DNA of 64,000 bases from Nitrospirota bacterium (GCA_040752355.1 JBFMHE010000006.1:1-64000); one strand, 5' to 3'. Counted from the stretch's first letter, positions 52,725-62,102 are shown. Translations and numbers: made by a program. Notes: generated by a model from the letters alone, not told the origin.

Positions 52725-55700
52725 ATGAAGATTACCGACCTCTTCATCCGCCGCCCGGTGCTCGCCCTCGTGGTCAACCTGCTCATCATCATCGCCGGCC
52801 TCCAGGCGATCCGCGCGCTCAATGTACGCCAGTACCCCCAGACCGAGAATGCGGCGGTGACCGTAACCACCGTCTATGTCGGCGCCAGCGCCGAGCTGGT
52901 GCGCGGCTTCGTCACCACGCCGCTCGAGCGGGCTATCGCTGCAGCGGACGGCATCGAGTACATGGAGTCGCAGAGCAGCCTCGGGCTCTCGACCATCAAA
53001 GTGCGCCTCAAGCTCAACTACGACGCGACCAAGGCGCTCGCCGAGATCAGCTCCAAAGTGGACCAGGTGCGCCGCGACCTCCCTCCCGAGGCCGAAGTCC
53101 CGGTGATCAACATCGAATCTGCCGACAGCCAGTTCGCCTCGGCGTATCTCAGTTTCTCCTCGGGCATGCTGCAGCAGAACGAGATCACCGAGTACCTGGT
53201 GCGCATCGTGCAGCCCCGCCTCTCCGCCATAGAAGGGGTGCAGCGGGCCGATATCCTCGGCGCCCGCACCTTCGCCATGCGCATCTGGCTCAAGCCCGAG
53301 CGGATGGCCGCCCTCAATATCAGCCCCGCGCAGGTGCGGAGCGCGCTGGCTGCGAACAACTTCCTCGCCGCCCTCGGCCAGAGCAAGGGCGCCTTCATTC
53401 AAGTCAACCTGACCGCCAATACCAACCTGACCACCATCGACGAGTTCAAGCGGCTCGCGGTGCGCGAGCAGAACGGCGCCATCGTGCGGCTCGGGGAGAT
53501 CGCCGACATCGTGCTGGGAGCCGAGGACTATAATGCCGAGGTCCGCTTCTCGGGCCAGACAGCGGTCTTCATCGGGGTATGGCCGCTCCCCAATGCCAAC
53601 TCCGTCGATGTCATCAAGCGGGTGCGGACCGAGATGGCGGCGATTCAACGCGACCTGCCGAGCGGCTTGCAGGCGCGCGTCGCCTATGACGCCACCGACT
53701 ACATCACCAGCGCCATCCGCGAAGTTTTGAAGACCCTCGGCGACACGCTCTTGATCGTCGTCGTCGTCATCTTCCTCTTCCTCGGCTCGTTCCGCTCGGT
53801 CTTCATCCCGGTCGTGGCGATCCCGGTCTCGCTCATCGGCGCGGTCTTCCTCATGCAGGCCTTCGGCTTCACCGTGAACCTGCTCACGCTCCTGGCGATC
53901 GTGCTCTCGGTCGGCCTCGTGGTCGACGACGCCATCGTCGTCGTCGAGAATGTCGAGCGCCACCTGAGGAAGGGGAGGTCCGCTTTCGAGGCAGCCCTGC
54001 TCGGCGCGCGCGAGCTGGTGGGGCCGATCATCGCCATGACCATCACCCTGGCGGCGGTCTATCTGCCGATCGGCCTGCAGGGAGGGCTCACCGGCTCGCT
54101 CTTCCGCGAGTTCGCCTTTACCCTTGCCGGCGCGGTCACGATCTCGGGCGTCGTAGCCCTCACCCTGTCGCCGGTCATGTCTGCCAGACTGCTCAAGCCA
54201 GGCCTCGAGGAGCACGGCCTCGCCGGCCGCATCTCCCGCGATTTCGAGCGGCTGAGGAACGCCTACGGCCGCTTGCTCGACATGACCCTGAGGGCTCGGC
54301 CTGCCGTGTATATGGTCTGGGGCGTAGTAAGCCTGCTCACCGTACCGCTGTTCACCATGTCAGCCAGGGAGCTGGCGCCGACCGAGGACCAGGGGGTCAT
54401 CTTCGGCATCATGGACGCTGCGGCCAACTCGACCCTCGACCAGAACAGCCGCTATGCCGCGGCGGTCAATCAGGCGTTCCTGAGCGTTCCCGAGACCGAC
54501 TTCACCTTCCAGATCACCTTTCCCAATTCAGGCTTCGGCGGCATGGTGGTCAAGCCGTGGGACGAGCGGGAGCGGAACATCTTCCGTATCCTCCCGGACG
54601 TTCAACAGAAGCTCCAGAAGATACCCGGCATCCAGATATTCCCGGTCACGCCCCCGGCGCTCCCGGGAGGAGGGCAGTTCCCGGTCGAGTTCATTATCGC
54701 CTCTACGGCGGAGACCGGGCAGATCCTCGAGCTCGCCCGCCAGGTGCAGCTGAAGGCGATACAGAGCGGCATCTTCTATTTTCCTCCGCTGATCGATGTC
54801 AAGATCGACCAGCCCCAGTCGGAGTTCGTCATCGACCGCGACAAGGTGGCGGCCCTGGGGCTGAGCCTCGAGCAGGTCGGCGCCGACATGGGGATCATGG
54901 TGGGCGGCGATTTCGTCAACCGTTTCGACATCTCGGGCCGCAGCTACAAAGTCATCCCGCAGATCCAGCGGAGCGGCCGCCTCAACCCGGAACAGCTCCA
55001 GAATGTCCATGTCACCGGTCCCAACGGCAAGCTGATCCCCCTCGGCACGATCGCCACGCTGCGCGATTCGGTCGTGCCCCGTTCGCTCAACCGCTTCCAG
55101 CAGCTCAATGCGGTCAAGATCAGCGGCGTAGCGGTGCGGCCTCTCGACGAGGCCCTCCGCTTCCTCGAGGACGAAGCTGCGAAGGTCCTGCCGAAGGGGT
55201 ATGTCCTCGACTACACCGGCGAGTCGCGCCAGCTGCGTACTGAAGGGAACAAGTTCCTTCCCGCCTTCGCCCTTGCCGTGATCCTGATATTCCTCGTGCT
55301 CGCTGCACAGTTCAACAGCTTCCGCGACCCCTTCGTTATACTGGCCGGCTCGGTGCCGCTCGCGATGTTCGGCGCGCTGCTCTTCACCTTCCTGAAGATG
55401 CCGGACCCCAATGTCCCCTTCTGGACCCACGGCTGGACCACCACGCTCAACATCTATTCGCAGGTGGGGCTCGTGACCCTGGTCGGGCTGGTATCCAAGA
55501 ACGGCATCCTGATCGTCGAGTTCGCCAACCAGCTGCAGCTCCAGGGCCGGACCAAGCTGGAGGCGGTGCGCGAGGCTGCCCTGACCCGTCTGCGGCCGAT
55601 CCTGATGACGAGCGCCGCTACCATCGCCGGCCACTTCCCGCTCACCCTCGTCACCGGGCCCGGCGCCGCTGCCCGCAACTCGATCGGTCTCGTGCTGGTG

Positions 55701-55832
55701 GGCGGCATGTTCGTCGGCACCCTCTTCACCCTCTTCGTCGTCCCCGCGATCTACATGCTCATAGCCCGCGATCATGCGAGGGACCGCGAGCGCGACGCCC
55801 TTGTCGCGCCGGACACCTCATCCCCTCTGTAA
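52725..55832 (+). CDS. RND efflux pump (HAE1 family)
   Basis: 1035-residue proton-driven transporter. Twelve transmembrane helices, two large periplasmic loops, and the proton-relay motif LSVGLVVDDAIVVVENV in TM4 with the DD pair. The N-terminus FIRRPVLALVVNLLIIIAGL and AARNSIGLVLVGGMFVGTL are typical of AcrB/MexF-like pumps for hydrophobic drugs. Length is normal and no truncation is seen. It forms a two-gene operon with the adaptor upstream. Substrate range cannot be predicted. Confidence 0.96.
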   Translation: MKITDLFIRRPVLALVVNLLIIIAGLQAIRALNVRQYPQTENAAVTVTTVYVGASAELVRGFVTTPLERAIAAADGIEYMESQSSLGLSTIKVRLKLNYDATKALAEISSKVDQVRRDLPPEAEVPVINIESADSQFASAYLSFSSGMLQQNEITEYLVRIVQPRLSAIEGVQRADILGARTFAMRIWLKPERMAALNISPAQVRSALAANNFLAALGQSKGAFIQVNLTANTNLTTIDEFKRLAVREQNGAIVRLGEIADIVLGAEDYNAEVRFSGQTAVFIGVWPLPNANSVDVIKRVRTEMAAIQRDLPSGLQARVAYDATDYITSAIREVLKTLGDTLLIVVVVIFLFLGSFRSVFIPVVAIPVSLIGAVFLMQAFGFTVNLLTLLAIVLSVGLVVDDAIVVVENVERHLRKGRSAFEAALLGARELVGPIIAMTITLAAVYLPIGLQGGLTGSLFREFAFTLAGAVTISGVVALTLSPVMSARLLKPGLEEHGLAGRISRDFERLRNAYGRLLDMTLRARPAVYMVWGVVSLLTVPLFTMSARELAPTEDQGVIFGIMDAAANSTLDQNSRYAAAVNQAFLSVPETDFTFQITFPNSGFGGMVVKPWDERERNIFRILPDVQQKLQKIPGIQIFPVTPPALPGGGQFPVEFIIASTAETGQILELARQVQLKAIQSGIFYFPPLIDVKIDQPQSEFVIDRDKVAALGLSLEQVGADMGIMVGGDFVNRFDISGRSYKVIPQIQRSGRLNPEQLQNVHVTGPNGKLIPLGTIATLRDSVVPRSLNRFQQLNAVKISGVAVRPLDEALRFLEDEAAKVLPKGYVLDYTGESRQLRTEGNKFLPAFALAVILIFLVLAAQFNSFRDPFVILAGSVPLAMFGALLFTFLKMPDPNVPFWTHGWTTTLNIYSQVGLVTLVGLVSKNGILIVEFANQLQLQGRTKLEAVREAALTRLRPILMTSAATIAGHFPLTLVTGPGAAARNSIGLVLVGGMFVGTLFTLFVVPAIYMLIARDHARDRERDALVAPDTSSPL

Positions 55833-55839
55833 CAGTCTC

Positions 55840-55938
55840 TTTCAGCAGGCAGAAAAACATTCGGAGGAGGGCCTGGATGCCCTCCGAGAATGAGCGAGTA
55901 CCCCCTGCCCTGCCGGCTCCCCCACGCGCCTGCTGAAA
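55840..55938. repeat. Inverted-repeat element related to the one at 46821
   Basis: Outer 11-bp arms TTTCAGCAGGC/GCCTGCTGAAA at 55840-55850 and 55928-55938. Inside is GGAGGGC-ctggat-GCCCTCC (55866-55885) followed by GAGAATGAGCGA, the same hairpin and tail as at 46912-46943, with one C-G pair swapped for G-C. It lies between the convergent RND pump and transglycosylase genes. Confidence 0.75.
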
Positions 55939-55986
55939 AAGATCGTGGGTCTCCTGCACTCCACCGAGCAGCCCGGCAGCGCCGGG

Positions 55987-56976
55987 TTACTCAATATCCC
56001 TGAAGGGCGCTCCGAAGGTGAAGCGGCACCGGCGCATCGTCCAGTCGTAGCTGGCGACAGCAGCGCTTTCCCGCGTCCCTATCCCCTCTTTCAGCGGCAT
56101 TGCAGCGGGAATCCTCAGAGCGTAGGCATACGGCGGCGTCTTTTCGGTCAGCAGCGCGGGGTTCAGCTCTTTGAGGACCTTGGCCGTCGTTTTATGCCGA
56201 TGCGCCAGCGTGCGCAGCGCTGTCGCCCTGGAGACGATCACTTGTCGCGTCTCTTTTTTCACGGCCTTGCTGATGACGAACCCGAACCGTTCGGGCGCCT
56301 TCGCGATCGCTGTCGCAATGACGAACAAGGGCACATAGCGCTTTGTCTCGAGGGGCGTGCTGCTGCTCCGGTAGATATCGCCGTGCGTATCGATGATCCT
56401 GATGATCCTGTTCTGCCCCGCGTTATAGGCCGCGAGGGCGAGGCTCCAGGAGCCGAAGATGTCGTAGAGGTCGACCAGGTAGTCCGCTGCCGCCCTCGTC
56501 GATCTCTCGGGGTCCCTGCGCTCGTCGACATGCTCATCGATGCGCAGGCTATAGTCCCTGGCGGTCCCTTCGACGAACTGCCACAGACCCACCGCCTTCG
56601 CCGGGCTGACGGCGTACGGAGAGAACCCCGACTCTATCAGGGGGAGATAGGCGAGCTCCAGGGGCAGGCCTTTCTCCCTGAAGATCTCCCTTATCATCTC
56701 GATATGCTCCTGCGATTTCTGGAGCCATCCGCCGAAGCTCGTCCGGATTCTTTTCGTGAGCAGGTGGTAGGAATCGAACAAGAGATGGCCGACCTCGTAC
56801 TGCTGCGTCTTTTCGATGATTTCGGCATACACCGCCTCGCCCTCGGCATCGCCCGTCACAAAAGAGGCGATGGCAGCGCTGATGTCCGCATCGGTGTTGC
56901 TGTGCGAGGGAACAGCCATGACGGCGAGCATGAGAAGAACGGAAAGGAACACCTTAACCGCGCTCATCGGCTTCAT
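55987..56976 (-). CDS. Membrane-bound lytic murein transglycosylase (MltD-like)
   Basis: 329 residues with a signal sequence (VFLSVLLMLAVMAVPSHS). The SLT domain carries catalytic Glu in PLIESGFSPYAVSPAKAVGLWQF and AAYNAGQNRI. It cleaves peptidoglycan glycan chains. MltD proteins have C-terminal LysM repeats; here the C-terminus is short, with at most one degenerate LysM-like segment (LRTLAHRHKTTAKVLKELNP). The ATG at 56976 gives the best spacing to GGGGGGAG; other in-frame ATGs lie within 54 nt upstream and at 56967. Confidence 0.9.
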   Translation of the reverse strand: MKPMSAVKVFLSVLLMLAVMAVPSHSNTDADISAAIASFVTGDAEGEAVYAEIIEKTQQYEVGHLLFDSYHLLTKRIRTSFGGWLQKSQEHIEMIREIFREKGLPLELAYLPLIESGFSPYAVSPAKAVGLWQFVEGTARDYSLRIDEHVDERRDPERSTRAAADYLVDLYDIFGSWSLALAAYNAGQNRIIRIIDTHGDIYRSSSTPLETKRYVPLFVIATAIAKAPERFGFVISKAVKKETRQVIVSRATALRTLAHRHKTTAKVLKELNPALLTEKTPPYAYALRIPAAMPLKEGIGTRESAAVASYDWTMRRCRFTFGAPFRDIE

Positions 56977-57100
56977 ATGCATCTCCCCCCTGAATGTCTG
57001 GTATGCCCGGGTATAGAATTGATGCAGCATGCCGCTGCCCTTGCATCACGCCCTTATTTCAATGATAGTAGATTCCCTGTCTTTTGCAAGGTACTGTTGC

Positions 57101-57469
57101 CTAAAGCGTATTCAAATACGCGAGGAGGTCTTGGACCTGCTCATCTTTCAGGTGGGCGAAGGACGGCATGTCGCTGAAAGGGTCCCTGAGCTGTCTCACG
57201 ACGTTCTCGGGCGTCGCGGGCCGCTTGCTCACCGGCAGCGTCGGGTTCTTCAGGATGCCCTTGTGCCCTGGCGCCATGTCGCCCCTGGCGCTCTTGGGGT
57301 CGTGGCACCCGATGCAGAGCTTATCGTACAGCGCCTTGCCCTGCTCGATGCTCTTTTTGTCCTTTTTCACGACGATCTTTGCATCAGCTCCCTTCTGCGC
57401 TCCAGCGCTCAAAGACACACCCGAGAACATCAGGAAGATGATCGCTGCAACACCGGTCAGCGTTTTCAT
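57101..57469 (-). CDS. Small exported c-type cytochrome (class I)
   Basis: 122 residues: signal peptide (about 1-24), heme site CIGCH (52-56), and probable sixth ligand Met in DPFSDMPSFAHL. Periplasmic electron carrier. It shares the segment GHKGILK...PATPENVVRQL with the cytochrome domain of the neighbouring gene, so the two arose by duplication. Its ribosome binding site (GGAGAG) overlaps the stop codon of that gene, implying translational coupling. Confidence 0.93.
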   Translation of the reverse strand: MKTLTGVAAIIFLMFSGVSLSAGAQKGADAKIVVKKDKKSIEQGKALYDKLCIGCHDPKSARGDMAPGHKGILKNPTLPVSKRPATPENVVRQLRDPFSDMPSFAHLKDEQVQDLLAYLNTL

Positions 57470-57478
57470 AGTTCTCTC

Positions 57479-58222
57479 CTAAAGTGTATTCATATACGCG
57501 ATCAGATCGCTTATCTGCGCATCAGATAGAGACGCGAAGGACGGCATCGCCTTCCAGGGCTCTTTCAGCTGTTTGATGATGTTTTCAGGAGTTGCGGGAC
57601 GGCCGCTGGAGGGCAGTACAGGGCGTTTCAGAATTCCCTTGTGGCCTGGGCCTGCGATCGTCCTGGTGCTGCGGGGGTCGTGGCAGGAAGCGCATCTCTT
57701 CTTGTAAAGCCTTTTGCCGCGCTCGATGCTCTCCCTGTCGGCAGCAACCGCGAAAGAGGAAGAAGCGGCCCGCCCTCCATCCCGGCTCGTCACCACCGGC
57801 TCCTTTCGGGAGAAATCGGCGATGAGGAGATAGTACCCTCCCGAAGTGCCGAACACGAGGACCGTCAGGACGACCAGGGTCATCCCCATAGCGGCTGCGC
57901 GATTGTAGAAGAGCTTATAGAGCTCCACGAAGGAGATCTTCATGAGCAGGATGACCAGCACGGCGAGCGCGAAGACGCCGTGGAGGGACGCCCGCACCGA
58001 GGGTTCGGCCTTTGTGGCGGCGATGACATAGAGACAGAGCCCTGCAATGACGAGAAAGAGCAGGAGATAAGCCATCCCGTTGATGCGGTGTATCCTCTTC
58101 AGCCGCTCGACACTGTATCTTTTTTCGCTCCTGCCGAAGACCTCGAACATGGTGAAGACCGCAATCCCTGTCAGGGCAAGCAGCACGATCGACAGTATGG
58201 TCTTGAAGAGAAAAAGCGGCAT
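57479..58222 (-). CDS. Fusion of a four-helix di-His membrane domain with a c-type cytochrome
   Basis: 247 residues. The N-terminal part (1-140) has four transmembrane helices with histidines in RLKRIHRINGMAYLLL (His45) and ASLHGVFALAVL (His81), candidates for ligating heme b as in cytochrome b561-type proteins. The C-terminal domain is a class I cytochrome c: CASCH (177-181) and probable Met ligand in WKAMPSF (M226). The fusion would pass electrons between the membrane and the periplasm. The ATG at 58222 follows AGGAGGG. The downstream gene is a soluble copy of the cytochrome c domain. Confidence 0.85.
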   Translation of the reverse strand: MPLFLFKTILSIVLLALTGIAVFTMFEVFGRSEKRYSVERLKRIHRINGMAYLLLFLVIAGLCLYVIAATKAEPSVRASLHGVFALAVLVILLMKISFVELYKLFYNRAAAMGMTLVVLTVLVFGTSGGYYLLIADFSRKEPVVTSRDGGRAASSSFAVAADRESIERGKRLYKKRCASCHDPRSTRTIAGPGHKGILKRPVLPSSGRPATPENIIKQLKEPWKAMPSFASLSDAQISDLIAYMNTL

Positions 58223-58313
58223 CGTCCCTCCTCTCAGCAGCATCCTCTCCCCATTCTATTAGAAAAAGCGGCGGCGCGCAACCGCCGTCCTCGTAATCTG
58301 ATCTTCGGCATTG

Positions 58314-58319
58314 TATAAT
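58314..58319 (+). promoter_or_regulatory. -10 box of the ZIP transporter gene
   Basis: TATAAT at 58314-58319; predicted start near 58326, about 13 nt before the ATG at 58339. GTGGGA lies between them as a possible ribosome binding site. Confidence 0.4.
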
Positions 58320-58338
58320 CGTTAATGGTGGGAACATA

Positions 58339-59151
58339 ATGCTCGAATTCATCGTCACCCTGCATCCGGTAACCCAGGCGCTGCTCGCCACCTGCTTCAC
58401 CTGGCTGGTGACCGCCCTCGGCGCGTCCTTTGTCTTCCTGGCGAGAGAGGTAAACCGGCGGGTCCTGGACGGCATGCTCGGCTTTGCGAGCGGGGTCATG
58501 ATCGCTGCCAGTTACTGGTCGCTGCTCGCCCCGGCGATCGAAATGTCGGCGGAGAGCGGCCTGCCGGTCTGGTTTCCGCCTGCGGTGGGGTTTCTTTCCG
58601 GCGCGGTTTTCCTGAGGATCGTCGATCGGGTATTGCCGCACCTCCACCTCTGGCTTCCGGTCAAGGAGGCTGAAGGGATCAAGACACGCTGGCGGCGGAC
58701 GACCCTGCTCATCCTCGCCGTCACCCTGCACAACATCCCCGAGGGCCTCGCGGTGGGCGTCGCCTTCGGCGCGGTGGCGGCAGGACTGCCCCAGGCGACC
58801 ACTGCAGGAGCGGTCGCGCTCGCCATCGGCATAGGGCTGCAGAACTTTCCGGAAGGGATGGCGGTCTCGATGCCGCTCAGACGGGAGGGCATGTCGCGAT
58901 TGAAGAGCTTCTGGTACGGCCAGCTGTCGGGAATGGTAGAGCCCATAGCCGGGGTTGTCGGCGCAGCGGCGGTGCTCGTATCGAAGCCCCTCCTGCCCTA
59001 CGCCCTCAGCTTCGCCGCCGGGGCGATGATCTTCGTCACGGTCGAGGAGCTGATCCCCGAGGCGCAGCGGGGAGGCAACACCGACCTCGCCACCATGGGC
59101 GCCATCCTCGGATTCACGGTGATGATGATCCTCGACGTCGGCCTTGCGTAG
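58339..59151 (+). CDS. ZIP-family metal transporter
   Basis: 270-residue inner-membrane permease with eight predicted helices. The metal-binding helices carry [16 protein letters not shown] and [15 protein letters not shown], the ZIP signatures. It resembles ZupT-like importers (zinc, iron, manganese). No regulator is adjacent. It is divergent from the cytochrome fusion gene and convergent with the octaheme cytochrome gene. Confidence 0.93.
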   Translation: MLEFIVTLHPVTQALLATCFTWLVTALGASFVFLAREVNRRVLDGMLGFASGVMIAASYWSLLAPAIEMSAESGLPVWFPPAVGFLSGAVFLRIVDRVLPHLHLWLPVKEAEGIKTRWRRTTLLILAVTLHNIPEGLAVGVAFGAVAAGLPQATTAGAVALAIGIGLQNFPEGMAVSMPLRREGMSRLKSFWYGQLSGMVEPIAGVVGAAAVLVSKPLLPYALSFAAGAMIFVTVEELIPEAQRGGNTDLATMGAILGFTVMMILDVGLA

Positions 59152-59233
59152 CGCGGTGTGCGCTTCACGGCGTGCAGCACGGCGCGTCAAAGACCGGGGG
59201 TGCGCCTTCGAAGCCGCATCCCCTGAAAAACGC

Positions 59234-60505
59234 TTACCGTTTCGTCTTTCCCCGGAGTTTTGCCTCCTCGCGCAGTGCTGCGGCCATCTCCCTGATCTCG
59301 GTCAGGTCGCGCTGCATCTCGCTCCAGCCGTACCAGAGCGCATAATCGGGATTCGAATGGAACGAGCCCTGGAAAGCCCGCATCCGGTGCTCGAGGAACA
59401 TGACGAAGAGCGTCTGCTCTATGACCGTGGGCGCATCGTGGAACGTCAGCAGGTCGGGGAAGGCGAAGGCGTAGCCCTTCGGCTTCTTCAGGATGCCGTC
59501 TTTGTATAATCCCGCAACGATGCGGATCGCCTCGGCCATGAGATGGTCCGCCTCCCTGATCATCAGGTCTCCTTTCTGGAGCTCGCCCCGGGCGAAGTTG
59601 GCCGAGTGGCACTGGTTGCAGACCTTCAGCATCCGGTCCCGCTCCTGCTGCCATGCCTCTTGCGTCAGCCGCGCCAGATCCGCTGCCTTGACCGCTTCGA
59701 GCCGCTCGGTCGGCTTGCCGTCGGGGCCGAGCACGCCGAGCCCCTGCAGTATGGTGGCGCGGTCCGCTGCCCACTGCTTGTCCTCGGGCATAGGCAGCCT
59801 TACGGCAAGGAAGCCCCAGGCGGTCCTGACGCCATGCTCGCCTCCCGGCATGTGACATGTCTGGCATGTCGGCGCTGCGATAGTGTCGGGAAGCACGCCG
59901 TTCTGCATCAGCAGATAGCGCACCCCGTGCTTGGAGCCCGAATACATCTCCCACTGCGGATGATCGAACCCCATGTGACAGGTCTGGCAGGCCTGCGGCT
60001 GCCGCGCCTCCCTGACCGAGAAGGCATGCCGCGTATGGCAGGAGTCGCAGGCGACCCGCCCGAAGCGATACCCGCCTTTATCGAGCTCCTTGATATCCGC
60101 TTCGGACTTTATGCCGATCTTGTGGCATCCGCCGCATCCCTTCATTCCCTCGGTGAGCAGCATCGGCTGGTAATGGATCGTCGGCATCGCCTTCATCGCT
60201 GCCCAGGCGAGGGCATGCTTGCCGCTCTTGTACTGTTTCACCCGTTCGGCATGGCAGCCGCCGCAGGTCTCGGGCGTCGGTATCAGGGCCTGCTGGGCAT
60301 CCTCCCTGGTGCGGTGTTTGTCGCCATGGCAGGCCGCGCAATCGATCCCGTTTTTGCTGTGCTTGCTCAGTTGCCAGTCCGAGATGATGTTGGGGGTGAC
60401 CTGCTTGTGGCAATCGATGCAGACTTGCGCCGAAGCGAGCGGGACAGAAAGAAGGAGCGAGAAGATAATGACAAGTGTCCGGGAAATCGTGGCCGTTGCA
60501 TTCAT
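59234..60505 (-). CDS. Octaheme c-type cytochrome of the hydroxylamine oxidoreductase family
   Basis: 423-residue periplasmic protein: signal peptide (about 1-26) and eight CxxCH heme sites (residues 29, 56, 81, 124, 153, 173, 214, 296). The segment CHMGFDHPQWEMYSGSKHG is characteristic of the HAO family. Members oxidise hydroxylamine or hydrazine, or run in reverse to reduce nitrite; the active direction depends on a tyrosine crosslink that I cannot place here (Y388 and Y392 are candidates). The protein is shorter than most HAOs. The ATG at 60505 follows AGGAGGTGA. A small exported protein gene precedes it by 33 bp. Confidence 0.88.
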   Translation of the reverse strand: MNATATISRTLVIIFSLLLSVPLASAQVCIDCHKQVTPNIISDWQLSKHSKNGIDCAACHGDKHRTREDAQQALIPTPETCGGCHAERVKQYKSGKHALAWAAMKAMPTIHYQPMLLTEGMKGCGGCHKIGIKSEADIKELDKGGYRFGRVACDSCHTRHAFSVREARQPQACQTCHMGFDHPQWEMYSGSKHGVRYLLMQNGVLPDTIAAPTCQTCHMPGGEHGVRTAWGFLAVRLPMPEDKQWAADRATILQGLGVLGPDGKPTERLEAVKAADLARLTQEAWQQERDRMLKVCNQCHSANFARGELQKGDLMIREADHLMAEAIRIVAGLYKDGILKKPKGYAFAFPDLLTFHDAPTVIEQTLFVMFLEHRMRAFQGSFHSNPDYALWYGWSEMQRDLTEIREMAAALREEAKLRGKTKR

Positions 60506-60538
60506 TGCTCTTCACCTCCTAATGCAGGTGTATGGTTG

Positions 60539-60883
60539 CTACCGTTTACGGGTGAGGAGATGCAGGAGGATCAGGAATTCCATAGGCCGGTCCTCGGCCG
60601 TTCTCCTCCTCTTCGCATATGCCTCCCCGCCGGGGGGCTCTCCTGCTATCTCAGAATGAATCCGGGTCTTTTCATCAAGAAGAGGGGCCGGCGGTTCGGG
60701 AAGACAGATGATCCCCTGCCGGTACGCCGCCGCCTTGATGACCAGGAGGTCGCGAATACCCCCCTCCTCTACGGGAGCGCGTCTCTCGTGAGCGAGGGCG
60801 CACCACTGCACGAGAGAGCCGGATTGAGGGGGGATAAAACCGAGAGCGCACAAAAAGAGAAAGAGGGGCAGGACTCTTTTCAC
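60539..60883 (-). CDS. Small exported protein upstream of the octaheme cytochrome
   Basis: 114 residues starting at GTG 60883 after a perfect AGGAGG. N-terminal signal peptide (LPLFLFLCALGFIPP), then a Pro/Arg/Glu-rich region and a hydrophobic C-terminus (FLILLHLL). Family not recognised. It shares an operon with the octaheme cytochrome, so it could be an accessory or anchor protein. Confidence 0.6.
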   Translation of the reverse strand: MKRVLPLFLFLCALGFIPPQSGSLVQWCALAHERRAPVEEGGIRDLLVIKAAAYRQGIICLPEPPAPLLDEKTRIHSEIAGEPPGGEAYAKRRRTAEDRPMEFLILLHLLTRKR

Positions 60884-61106
60884 GCCGGCCTCCTGCGCGC
60901 GACAACGGAACGGTTTATGAACGCTGAGGGAAACCTTTGTACCTTTACTTCAAAGGTAGCAGGAAACACAGCGCCTGTCAACGAGATAGTGCATACGGCG
61001 GCCGTTCAGGGGTTCTGTAAACTCTATCGACACCGCGTGTAAGCGCAGGCGACATTATTGCGGCTCCCGTTCCCTTCCGCCCTTTGGTTTATTGTGATTT
61101 TTACCC

Positions 61107-61122
61107 CGGCACCGATCTTGCA
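61107..61122 (+). promoter_or_regulatory. Sigma-54 promoter of the PEP-CTERM gene
   Basis: CGGCAC-cgatc-TTGCA: GG (61108-61109) and GC (61120-61121) separated by exactly 10 nt, as required for RpoN. The predicted start near 61134 gives a leader of about 143 nt. The rest of the 393-bp gap 60884-61276 shows no gene. Confidence 0.75.
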
Positions 61123-61276
61123 ACCGGCTCATCCTAAGTAGAAGCTGTAACACCGGGAAACCAGAAAGCCAGAAAGGAGGAATGTTCATCTCAGCAAGAG
61201 AGGCATCACCGTACCTCTGCACAGGGTCGATTGACACCGCAGACAGCGGAAAACATCACGGCACAAAGGAGAACCA

Positions 61277-62074
61277 ATGAAATTCAAGCGCAGCCTGAGT
61301 ACAGCACCGGTCTTTTTCATTTTCTCTCTCCTGGCAGCGATAATCATCTCTGTCTCCTCGTCAGCGCACGGAGCCGCCGTCTCGAGCAACAGCTCTATCA
61401 TCAACTGGGAAAGCCTCTCTTACAAGACAAGCGAGGGCATGTCGCTGCATTTCCCGGCCAGGAGCAGCACCTCGTTTGCAGCGGCGTTCAGCTCGTCGTC
61501 GTTCGCCGATGACTTTCATTCTTCTGACGGCTGGGGCAGCACGTCCGCCCTGGCGAGTATCGTCTCCCCATCGGGCTCGGCCATAGGAAGCGCCTTTACC
61601 AACCCGAGGACCCTCTTCGCCTCTGCAACCGCTTCATCCGCATTCGGCAGCCCGTTCCAGTCCGACGCAGCAGCGCTCCGCTCCGCAGGGTTCAGCGTGT
61701 CGGGGAGCGGAGACCTGACGGTGAGCGTCGGCTACAGTTTATCGCAGAGCCTGAGCACTTCGCTCTTCCGCGAGTTTGCAGAGGGCTTCGCCTTCGCAGG
61801 GCTCCTCCTGTACTATGACGATAACTCGGCGGTGGCAGCCGACACCGATGTCATTCTGAACTCCATCCTCGACGGCGACTCGCTCTTCGCCTCCCGCACC
61901 GGAACCCTGAGCGCCACGTTATTCTTCAATGACGGACAGGGCGGGTTCTTCGACGTGCTCGGCTCCGGCCATTCCGCCGTTGCTCCTGTCCCCGAGCCCT
62001 CCACCGTCATTCTCCTGGGTGCGGGGCTGGCAGGCATGGGGCTTTTACGGAAGCGGTTCAAACGCAGCGCCTAG
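61277..62074 (+). CDS. PEP-CTERM sorting-domain protein
   Basis: 265 residues: signal peptide (about 1-34), a Ser/Ala/Phe-rich extracellular region, and a C-terminal sorting signal VPEPSTVILLGAGLAGMGLL followed by RKRFKR. Such proteins are cut and exported to the surface by an exosortase. The body has no recognised enzyme or binding domain. The ribosome binding site AAAGGAG is good. Sigma-54 control is typical of this system; the exosortase and its regulators are not in the window. A multicopper oxidase gene follows after 28 bp. Confidence 0.92.
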   Translation: MKFKRSLSTAPVFFIFSLLAAIIISVSSSAHGAAVSSNSSIINWESLSYKTSEGMSLHFPARSSTSFAAAFSSSSFADDFHSSDGWGSTSALASIVSPSGSAIGSAFTNPRTLFASATASSAFGSPFQSDAAALRSAGFSVSGSGDLTVSVGYSLSQSLSTSLFREFAEGFAFAGLLLYYDDNSAVAADTDVILNSILDGDSLFASRTGTLSATLFFNDGQGGFFDVLGSGHSAVAPVPEPSTVILLGAGLAGMGLLRKRFKRSA

Positions 62075-62102
62075 AGATAAGCCTAGAGATAAGGAGGATG
62101 GC

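Noticed and set aside
61182-61280. A 32-codon ORF whose stop overlaps the PEP-CTERM start as ATGA
   Set aside because: Its AGGAGG is only one base from the ATG, too close to work, and the PEP-CTERM gene has its own good site. Coupling is not needed.
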